Below, one piece after another: positions 54,615 to 62,301 of a stretch of 64,000 nucleotides of DNA. The position numbers and the translations under genes were made by a program. Every line of letters starts with the position of its first letter. Positions within the stretch are counted from its first letter, which is position 1. The stretch comes from Akkermansia muciniphila. GTDB taxonomy: Bacteria > Verrucomicrobiota > Kiritimatiellia > RFP12 > JAAYNR01. The DNA lies in NCBI GenBank assembly GCA_945870025.1, contig CAMBQN010000006.1, positions 1-64,000 on the forward strand. Direction: 5' to 3'. Under the pieces are notes generated by a model. That model was not told the origin of the DNA and did no database searches. It worked only from the letters and a program-made list of their open reading frames with translations.

Positions 54615-56927
54615 TTACTCCCCAACCACAAACTTCGGATAGTTCCGCCGCGTAAACGGCTCGGTGCGCTCCGGCGCCCACTGGAGCCGGCGCACCTGAG
54701 GTGTCGGCAGCAAGCGGTTTCCATCTCGCTTCACCGTCATGAATCCGTCGTTGTCAAAGAAGTTGAAATAGAACGTACAATCCGCTCCGGCACCCACCCC
54801 GAAGTCCGCAAACGGCAGGCGGAACTCGTAACGGGTGACTCCGGCGGCATCGTCACGCTTGACGGCACACTTGGCGCTCTTGAGGAGTGCGTCGTTCGGG
54901 CCATCCCACTGCTGCAACTCCACGCCCTTGGCGGTCAGGGCAGCGCCGATATTCCATTGGGTGCCCTCCGCATTGACCAGGCCGACCTGCATGCAATCGC
55001 CGATGTAGATCTCCGTGCCGGTCTTGTCATTGACATGCTTGTCGTCGGTCACTTCGCCGGCGACCAGCAGCGCGTCGCCATCCGTCGCCAACCACGCCTT
55101 GGCGCTGAAATCCTTCGCTCCGTGCCACCAGGTAGGCGTGAAGATGGAGGGGTAGCGCTCATGAACCGGAAAGACAAAGACCGCACTGTCGGCAACCGCC
55201 ACCGGCTTGACCCCCGCCCACTCGTCGAGCGCGCCGTCGAGCTGAAAGGTTTTGGGCAGCTTGGTCAGACGCTTGGTCTCCAGGTCCAGCTCGCCGGTGA
55301 CCGGCCCCACGGTCGTATCCCCTGCCGGAGCGGTGCGCGCGCCGCGCCAGCCGGCCAGCGTCCATGTCGCGGCGGGCCCGCCGTGCGTTCCCGTCCAGCC
55401 ATGCCGGTCGGCATTCTGGCTGGCCGCGTACATCCGACCGCCGACGAGCAGATGCATGGGCGCGTGCGAAGCGCCGAAAAAATAGTCGCTGCGGATAATC
55501 GCGCCGCGGATATCCGGCGGCCAGTCGGCCGGCAGTTCCGGCGTGCCGCTGCCGTGCGTGCCCTTGAAGCCGCGGCCCATCGCGTTGGCGATCGAAACCG
55601 GCCGCTCGTAATAACCGGCGTTGGCGGTCTCAGCCACGCCCCAGCAGGAGGGCACGGCGTCGTTCGGAATGGCCGGCCTGACGCCACGGTTGAACTTCTC
55701 GTATTCCAGTTCCGTCGTCGGCCGGATCCCGGCCCAGGCGGCGAAAACGGCGCCGTCCGCGAACGAAACCCACTGCTGCAGTTCGTCGGGCTTGAGTGCG
55801 GTGTACGTGTCGACCGGCGCCGTGCCGGTGCGCTTGATATCCATGCCGTGCCCGTGCTCGTAGAAGCGTGGCTTGGCCTGCGCATCGGTCAGTGTATTAA
55901 GGAACTCGGCATACTGACCGGCCGTCGGGCCGATCCGTTTCATGCAGTAGAACGCCCCGTACCCCTTGGGAAACGCCGCCGGGATTTCGCCGCCGTCCTC
56001 GGGGGTGATATTCACCGCCCAGAGCGCGCCCTTCTTCTTGCCGGTCGGAATGGCGTTCTCGCTCTCAATCCGGAACGGAGGCGGGTCGTATTTCTCCGTT
56101 CTGGCCCTGCCCACGGCCCAGCCATCCACGTCCCCGCCATTCAAGTACGGCATCGGCGCCAGGGTTTCCTTGCCGTTGTGCTTGTAGAGCCAGTTCTGTT
56201 CCAGCCCACCCGAGCCCGGGCCCATATACCGGGCCGGCATTCCGTTGCCGCGGCCGACGAGGAACGGACCTTCTGGAATGAAAACCATCTCAATACCGAT
56301 CACCTTGACCGACGCCTTGGCGATGTCCGCGACGCCCTTGAGTGACTTCACATCCAGCACCGCCGTGACCTTCTTGGCGTCCGTCAGCCCGTCACCCGGC
56401 CCCGCGCGGCGCACGATCATGCCGACGGCGTCCTCCGAAACGACGAAATCGAGCGGTGTACCGCCCTTGTCCTGCCCGAAGCCGGTCGGATTCAGAACCT
56501 TGTCGGCAGACAACTTGGCGTGCTGCCAGCCGGTCGTCCCGTCCCCTCGCACCTTGAAGAACACCCACGCCGCGTCAAAGAAGTTCCCGTAACGCCAGGA
56601 GTTGGTCCAGACGATGTCAAACTTCACCGTCGCCGTCTTCTCGTCGCGCGGTTCCACCGACACATTCTTGATCCGCAACCCCGCCAACAGTGCCGACGAC
56701 GTCTCGCCCACGGCATTGGTCTGAGTGTCCTCCTCATCCTTCTGGTCGGCTGACGCCGCCTTGCCCTTGGCATCATTCACCGCCGCACCCTTGGCGGCGG
56801 CTGCCGGTGCAGCCGGCGCGGCTGTCTTGGCCTCCTGCGCCAACGCGCCTCCCACTCCCAGCATCAATCCGCAGACCAGTACGATCGCCGCCCTGAAATA
56901 CCCGCAAGCCCTATGCCTCCACGTCAT
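54615..56927 (-). CDS. Secreted FGE/SUMF1-like protein with C-terminal CBM9/DOMON-like domain (paralog C)
   Basis: Start MTWRHRACGYFRAAIVLVCGLMLGVGGALAQE; VEPRDEKTATVKFDIVWTNSWRYGNFFDAAWVFFKVR; C-terminal LDGALDEWAGVKPVAVADSAV...TEIYIGDCMQVGL. Confidence 0.75.
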   Translation of the reverse strand: MTWRHRACGYFRAAIVLVCGLMLGVGGALAQEAKTAAPAAPAAAAKGAAVNDAKGKAASADQKDEEDTQTNAVGETSSALLAGLRIKNVSVEPRDEKTATVKFDIVWTNSWRYGNFFDAAWVFFKVRGDGTTGWQHAKLSADKVLNPTGFGQDKGGTPLDFVVSEDAVGMIVRRAGPGDGLTDAKKVTAVLDVKSLKGVADIAKASVKVIGIEMVFIPEGPFLVGRGNGMPARYMGPGSGGLEQNWLYKHNGKETLAPMPYLNGGDVDGWAVGRARTEKYDPPPFRIESENAIPTGKKKGALWAVNITPEDGGEIPAAFPKGYGAFYCMKRIGPTAGQYAEFLNTLTDAQAKPRFYEHGHGMDIKRTGTAPVDTYTALKPDELQQWVSFADGAVFAAWAGIRPTTELEYEKFNRGVRPAIPNDAVPSCWGVAETANAGYYERPVSIANAMGRGFKGTHGSGTPELPADWPPDIRGAIIRSDYFFGASHAPMHLLVGGRMYAASQNADRHGWTGTHGGPAATWTLAGWRGARTAPAGDTTVGPVTGELDLETKRLTKLPKTFQLDGALDEWAGVKPVAVADSAVFVFPVHERYPSIFTPTWWHGAKDFSAKAWLATDGDALLVAGEVTDDKHVNDKTGTEIYIGDCMQVGLVNAEGTQWNIGAALTAKGVELQQWDGPNDALLKSAKCAVKRDDAAGVTRYEFRLPFADFGVGAGADCTFYFNFFDNDGFMTVKRDGNRLLPTPQVRRLQWAPERTEPFTRRNYPKFVVGE

Positions 56928-57312
56928 AACCCGCTCCTTTCGCTGAATCACCCTTCAGCCCGAAATCTCCGCCCGACATGAGTTCCCAGCGCCCTGCTCC
57001 CAATCAGCTTCGCACAAAATCACGCAACTAAACAGAAAAACATGACACCTGCTTCACACAAATCTAAACAGATAGTCAAGCACATAACATGCCAAATGAA
57101 CGTAATCGCTGTCGTTATAACCGATCTTCTTTACCCAAGGCACTTGCACAACCCCTTGGAAGTGCCGGGAATCAAGGTTCCAGCGGTGAACAAATCAACG
57201 CGAGATGCGTTCAACAGTACGCAGGACTGCCAGCAGATGGCCATCGTCCCGCACAGAAGAGCCTCGGAAAGAAAAAGGACGCGATGACCCGGTGACGGGG
57301 CGACTTGAGGGA

Positions 57313-58362
57313 TCAGGCAATCCCATCGTCGCCCAGCAACTGCCGTGCGGCCCGGGCGACCGCATCACGGGGACCCCGGAACGCCCAGACGCGCGATTCG
57401 TCGCGGATGACCGCTTCGCCGGATCGGGCCGTTACGGCCGGGGCATGGTACTCCAGTTCATTGAAGCACTCGGCGCCGTTGCGCACGCAGCAGGACTGAA
57501 AGGCCCACCCGGCTTCGTGAGGCGGCGCCCATAAGGCGTCCACATAGTCGCGCTCAGCACCCACCGAGAATTCGCGCACCACGAGGTCCTGCATGCCTGA
57601 CGTGTCGGACGCACGACTGTAGCCGACCCGCCCCGTCAACGGCTGCGGCTTGAGGCTGATCTTGGCATCGCCGCCGGGAGGCGCCATGTTCCAGCGCACG
57701 AGGCCAGGCGTCACCGTGAGCTCGCCTGCGGCCGGCGCGCCAAAGACGACGTGAGGCCGGGCCGGTGCGCGGGTCGGGATCCACATCGTGCCGGGCTGCG
57801 GCAGTTGCAGCAGGTTCCAGATGCCGAGGCGAGTCGGCACGCCCGGTTGCGACTCCACCTCCAGGGTGGTGGCCAGAGTATAGCCGGCAACCTGCAACCC
57901 GGCCACATCCCGCAACGGGTTGGGCGCCACGCTGTAGGTCTTGGTCAGGCGCACCCCGACATCACGGTTCTGCCGATGGAGGCGCACACGGGTTTCGTTG
58001 ACCAGTCTGACTTCTGCGGCGGTGGCCGCCGCCACCTTCCATTGGCCGGGATCGAGCGCGGACTGCACGGCATAGGTTTCGAAAACCCGATCCACATCGC
58101 CGATGAACAGTTCGATTTCGGGCGCGAGCCAGGTGCGGTCGCCGCCGGGGTTGGACCATCCACGGCGGGCGAAATAGGCCCGGGCCGAAGCCTCATCGCG
58201 CAACGCGGGATTCGTCCAGAGGAAGTTTTCGTCCGCATCATCCGGGTAGAGGCCGAGCAGACGCCCGTGTTCCGGAAGTACCAGCAACCGGGCACCATCG
58301 GCAAATGTTGCACAAATCGGATGTTTGCCGGCACGAGTCAGATTGTCATGCAACCGGTTCAT
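57313..58362 (-). CDS. DUF6786-like protein
   Basis: Start MNRLHDNLTRAGKHPICATFADGARLLVLPEHGRLLGLYP; family recalled from general layout, function unknown. Confidence 0.5.
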   Translation of the reverse strand: MNRLHDNLTRAGKHPICATFADGARLLVLPEHGRLLGLYPDDADENFLWTNPALRDEASARAYFARRGWSNPGGDRTWLAPEIELFIGDVDRVFETYAVQSALDPGQWKVAAATAAEVRLVNETRVRLHRQNRDVGVRLTKTYSVAPNPLRDVAGLQVAGYTLATTLEVESQPGVPTRLGIWNLLQLPQPGTMWIPTRAPARPHVVFGAPAAGELTVTPGLVRWNMAPPGGDAKISLKPQPLTGRVGYSRASDTSGMQDLVVREFSVGAERDYVDALWAPPHEAGWAFQSCCVRNGAECFNELEYHAPAVTARSGEAVIRDESRVWAFRGPRDAVARAARQLLGDDGIA

Positions 58363-58403
58363 GGTGGTTCCTGTGCATTGTTCTATCGGAAGGGTTGTCC
58401 TTA

Positions 58404-59234
58404 CTACACGCCCGGCACATACCCCTGACCGAACTGGGCGGTCATGGGCTGTTTGAAGTCCTCGCTGAAATGCATCCACGACGTCGTTCCGCCGTCCGCC
58501 ACCAGCGTCTGGCCGACGATGTACCGCGATTCGTCCGACGCCAGAAACACCGCGATATTGCCGACGTCGCGCGGCGTGCCCGCAAACCCGCAGGGAATAC
58601 TCTTACCGAATTCCTTGATCGCCTGCTCCATGTCCACCCCGGGCGACGACTTGAAGTGACTGGGGATCGGTACCGCACCCGGCGCGAGACCCACCACCCG
58701 GATGCCGCGCGGAGCCAGTTCCACAGCGAGATTGCGCGTCAGGGTCACGATTGCGCCGCGGGTGCTGGCGTAGACCGTGTGCTCGATAAACGCCTGAAAC
58801 GCATGAATCGAGGCGATGTTGATGATCACCCCATGGCTTTTCTCCAGATCGGGCAACACCGCCTGACTCATGAAATACGGTGCGCGCACGTTCACCGCAT
58901 ACAGCGTGTCGAACTGCTCAACCGTGGTCTTCTCGAATGCCCGATTCATAGTGATGCCTGCGTTGTTGACCAGCACATCCAGTCCGCCGAGAAAGGCGAC
59001 CGCCTCGCGGGCCATGGCCTGCAACGGGGCGACTTCCCTGAAATCGGCCTTGAACGCAGCCGCTTTTCCGCCTGCGGCCACGATCTCCTTGACCGTCGCA
59101 TCGGCACCCGCCGAACTCTGCGAATAGTGCACCGCCAGAATCGCGCCGCGCCGGGCGAATTCCAACGCAATGCCGCGTCCCAACCCGGTTCCCGAGCCGG
59201 TCACCAAAACCCGTTGGTTCTTCATGTCACTCAT
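58404..59234 (-). CDS. Short-chain dehydrogenase/reductase (glucose 1-dehydrogenase-like)
   Basis: 276 aa; VLVTGSGTGLGRGIALEFARRGA, NNAGITMNRAFEKTTVEQF, YASTRGAIVTLTRNLAVELAPRGIRV, YIVGQTLVADGGTTSW. Confidence 0.9.
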   Translation of the reverse strand: MSDMKNQRVLVTGSGTGLGRGIALEFARRGAILAVHYSQSSAGADATVKEIVAAGGKAAAFKADFREVAPLQAMAREAVAFLGGLDVLVNNAGITMNRAFEKTTVEQFDTLYAVNVRAPYFMSQAVLPDLEKSHGVIINIASIHAFQAFIEHTVYASTRGAIVTLTRNLAVELAPRGIRVVGLAPGAVPIPSHFKSSPGVDMEQAIKEFGKSIPCGFAGTPRDVGNIAVFLASDESRYIVGQTLVADGGTTSWMHFSEDFKQPMTAQFGQGYVPGV

Positions 59235-59247
59235 GGTTCCGATTCTC

Positions 59248-60090
59248 CTATTCTGAATACTGAATACTGGCTTCTGAATACTGCGTTTGCAAAACCGACG
59301 AAGGAGGTTTTGGAAACGACTCCACCGTCAGCCCCTCGCCGGGTCGCACCAGCATGGCCTTCACGTCGGGGCACATCGTTGCACACGCATGGATGAAGCC
59401 GGCTGGATCGCCCCCGCCCTGCTCGGCCAGCGTCCAGAAATGACACGGAATCGCGATGCGGGGCTTCGCCTCGGATACCAGCCGGGCCGCGTCCACGTGG
59501 TTCATGTTGCCGAACACGCCGTTGATCGCCGGCAGCACCACGTCGGGGTTCAAGTCGTAAAGCGGCTTGAACAGGACCGGCCGCCACGACGTGTCGCCTG
59601 TGGCCATCACGCGGACGCCGCCGAAATCGAGAACCAGCGCCACGGCGCTCGGCGCCAAGTCGCCGTGATCGGCCGGCACGGTGTGCACCACGAGATCCCC
59701 CAGATCGTGGCGGCGGTTCGATTCCAGCAGGACGCGCCGCGCCGCAGGCACGCCAGCGGCTGCCAACCCGGCCAGGCAACCGGCGGGAGCGGCAAATCGA
59801 CAGGCGGGATTGTTTCGCGCGATCACGGGAATGGCGTCCGGATCGAGATGATCCGTGTGCTCGTGCGTCAGCACCACCCAGTCCGCCTCGACCTCCTCCG
59901 GACGCAGCGCCGGAAGCGACAGGCGTTTGAACCCGTGCAGCCGCTCGCACGCATCGGACAGGTACGGATCCAGAAAGATCCGCCGCCCCGCCGGCGTCCG
60001 AAAGGCAAACCCCGCCTGCCCCAGCCAGTACAGCCGCACCCCGCCGACGGGAACATCCGCCTGCCTAAAATCATCGGTCCATTCGCTCAT
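59248..60090 (-). CDS. MBL-fold metallohydrolase (UlaG-like)
   Basis: 280 aa; YWLGQAGFAFRTPAGRRIFLDPYLSDACE, VLTHEHTDHLDPDAI, VMATGDTSW, AIPCHFW. Confidence 0.85.
   Translation of the reverse strand: MSEWTDDFRQADVPVGGVRLYWLGQAGFAFRTPAGRRIFLDPYLSDACERLHGFKRLSLPALRPEEVEADWVVLTHEHTDHLDPDAIPVIARNNPACRFAAPAGCLAGLAAAGVPAARRVLLESNRRHDLGDLVVHTVPADHGDLAPSAVALVLDFGGVRVMATGDTSWRPVLFKPLYDLNPDVVLPAINGVFGNMNHVDAARLVSEAKPRIAIPCHFWTLAEQGGGDPAGFIHACATMCPDVKAMLVRPGEGLTVESFPKPPSSVLQTQYSEASIQYSE
59253..59317. repeat. Heptamer-word array plus hairpin, coding for the MBL protein C-terminus
   Basis: CTGAATA CTGAATA CTGGCTT CTGAATA CTGCG (59253-59285); gtttgcaaaacc (59285-59296) / ggttttggaaac (59306-59317), 11/12 pairing. 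Confidence 0.85.
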
Positions 60091-60142
60091 GTCGTATCTC
60101 CCGACCTAGTCCTTCGCATCCGATCGATTCCCACAATACCAC

Positions 60143-60179
60143 ACGCCGTTGCACTTCGGCAACACTTCGGCAACGGCGT
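60143..60179. repeat. Hairpin with internal 11-bp tandem repeat in divergent intergenic region
   Basis: acgccgttgc (60143-60152) / gcaacggcgt (60170-60179); acttcggcaac repeated at 60153-60163 and 60164-60174. Confidence 0.75.
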
Positions 60180-60261
60180 TTCTCCTTGAAGAAGCGACGC
60201 ACGTTGAGATAAACTGGTCGGCATGTACGGGCGGTTCCGTGCGAGACAGAGGAGTAGCACC

Positions 60262-61641
60262 ATGAGTGATGTGATTCGGGTTGTTCTTTCGCAGGATGAG
60301 ATGCCCAAGGCCTGGTACAACCTCGCGGCCGACTTTCCTAAGCCGATGCTGCCGCCGATCGACAAGGACGGCCATGTGGTCAGGCCTGAGGCTTTGACCG
60401 CCATCTTCCCTGAAAATCTGGTAGAGCAGGAGGTCTCGACCGAACGGTGGATACCGATCCCCGAGCCGGTGCGCGAGCAGCTCTACCTCTGGCGTCCGAC
60501 CGTCTTGCGCCGCGCGCGGAACCTGGAGCGGCTGCTGCAGACGCCGGCGAAAATCTACTTCAAGGACGAGTCGGGGTCGCCCTCCGGTTCGCACAAGTCC
60601 AACACCGCCGTGGCGCAGGCCTACTACAACAAGGTGTACGGAACGAAACGGCTCACCACCGAGACCGGCGCCGGGCAGTGGGGTTCGGCGCTCTCCCAGG
60701 CCTGCCAAGTCATGGGGCTGCCCTTGCGGGTCTACATGGTGAAGGTGAGCTTTGAGCAAAAGCCGTTCCGCAAGCTCATGATGCAGACGTGGGGGGGCGA
60801 ATGCGTCTCGTCGCCGTCCACCCTGACCCAAGCCGGCCGCGACGTGCTGGCGAAATGGCCCGACACGCCGGGATCACTCGGCATCGCCATCTCCGAGGCG
60901 ATCGAAGACGCCGTCACGTCGAAGGACACCAAGTACACCCTCGGTTCGGTCCTCAACCATGTGTTGCTGCATCAGACGGTGATCGGCCTCGAGGCGCGGG
61001 CGCAGTTCCGCAAGATCGGCATCTACCCCGACGTCATCATCGGCTGCGCGGGCGGAGGGTCAAATCTCGCCGGCATCGCCTTCCCGTTCCTGGCCGACAA
61101 GATTGACGGCTCGCGGCCCAACCTGCGGGTGATCGCCGCCGAGCCCACGGCGTGTCCGAAGCTCACCAAGGGCGAGTTCATGTACGACTCGGGCGACGTG
61201 GCGATGATGACTCCCTTGCTGCCGATGTATTCACTGGGTCACGAATACCAGCCCGCCGCGATCCATGCTGGCGGCCTGCGCTATCACGGTATGGCGCCGA
61301 TGGTCTCGCACATGCGTCGCCTGGGAATGATCGAGGCGGTGGCGCTGCCTCAGAACGAATGCTTCCGCGCCGCCATCCAGTTCGCCAACACCGAGGGGTT
61401 GATCCCCGCGCCGGAGAGTTCGCATGCCATCGCCTCCGCGATACGCGAGGCGCTCCGCGCCAAGGAGGAGGGGGTCGAGCGGACGATTCTCTTCAACCTC
61501 TCGGGGCACGGCATCCTCGACCTCTCGGGCTATCAAGCCTTTCTCGAAGGCAAGCTGGAGGATTACGAGTTCGGTGCCGCTGACCTGGAAAAGTCCCTCG
61601 CCTGCACGCGCGGACTGCCCAAGCCGCCGCCACTGGGGTAA
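60262..61641 (+). CDS. trpB: Tryptophan synthase beta-like protein (TrpB2 type)
   Basis: Start MSDVIRVVLSQDEMPKAWYNLAADFP; DESGSPSGSHKSNTAVAQAYYNK, TTETGAGQWGSALS, IIGCAGGGSNLAGIAFPFL. Confidence 0.92.
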   Translation: MSDVIRVVLSQDEMPKAWYNLAADFPKPMLPPIDKDGHVVRPEALTAIFPENLVEQEVSTERWIPIPEPVREQLYLWRPTVLRRARNLERLLQTPAKIYFKDESGSPSGSHKSNTAVAQAYYNKVYGTKRLTTETGAGQWGSALSQACQVMGLPLRVYMVKVSFEQKPFRKLMMQTWGGECVSSPSTLTQAGRDVLAKWPDTPGSLGIAISEAIEDAVTSKDTKYTLGSVLNHVLLHQTVIGLEARAQFRKIGIYPDVIIGCAGGGSNLAGIAFPFLADKIDGSRPNLRVIAAEPTACPKLTKGEFMYDSGDVAMMTPLLPMYSLGHEYQPAAIHAGGLRYHGMAPMVSHMRRLGMIEAVALPQNECFRAAIQFANTEGLIPAPESSHAIASAIREALRAKEEGVERTILFNLSGHGILDLSGYQAFLEGKLEDYEFGAADLEKSLACTRGLPKPPPLG

Positions 61642-61648
61642 AGGAACC

Positions 61649-62065
61649 ATGGACTCGCCGTATCTGAAAACGCAGTCGCTGACGCGGATCAAGGAGGCGC
61701 TCGCACGGGCGGGCGTAGACGAGGCCGATCTCGACGAGCGTTTTGTGGTGGGATCGGGCGCGGGCGGGCAAAAAATGAACAAGACGTCGTCGGCGGTGGT
61801 GCTGCGCCACCCGCCGACGCAGACGGTCGTCAAATGCCAGGCCACCCGCTCGCGCGAGGTCAACCGCTGGCTCGCCCGCCGCCTGCTCGCCGAGCGCATT
61901 CTGGAACGGACCGCTGGCGAACGCTCCGTCCGCCAGCAGGCCGCCGAAAAGATCCGCCGTCAGAAGCGGCGGCGCTCCCGGCGACAAAAGGCGCGGATGC
62001 TCGACGACAAGCGGGAGCATGCCGAACGGAAGACCTCCCGTAAAACGGTCGACTGGGAAGCGTAA
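61649..62065 (+). CDS. GGQ-motif peptide chain release factor-like protein
   Basis: Start MDSPYLKTQSLTRIKEAL; VVGSGAGGQKMNKTSSAVVLRHPPTQTVVKCQATRSREVNR; basic C-terminal tail. Confidence 0.88.
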   Translation: MDSPYLKTQSLTRIKEALARAGVDEADLDERFVVGSGAGGQKMNKTSSAVVLRHPPTQTVVKCQATRSREVNRWLARRLLAERILERTAGERSVRQQAAEKIRRQKRRRSRRQKARMLDDKREHAERKTSRKTVDWEA

Positions 62066-62301
62066 ACCCGCCGGGTAATGAACCGAAAATATTAAAAAAA
62101 TAAGCGGCAACACGCGCAGATGGAGATCGTGCCCGGCATCCGTGGGCAGCACGACATCCAACGGATGCAGTGCGTCCATTTCCAGAAGGAACTGGCGCGC
62201 GCAGGTTCCCAACCCCTTGGATGCCATCCACTGCTCCAAGGTCCGCCACATCGCCTGCATGGCAAGTCTTTGTTCACGGTGACGGAGTTTGCCAATGCCT
62301 T

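Noticed and set aside
57135-57166. Short hairpin ggcactt/aagtgcc with ccaagg/ccttgg
   Set aside because: Seven-bp stem with a long loop is weak and expected by chance in this much sequence.
57042-57287. Small plus-strand ORFs (81 and 68 aa) in the gap upstream of the FGE-like gene
   Set aside because: Overlapping frames, no motif or clear ribosome-binding context; the AT-richer region is more likely a promoter.
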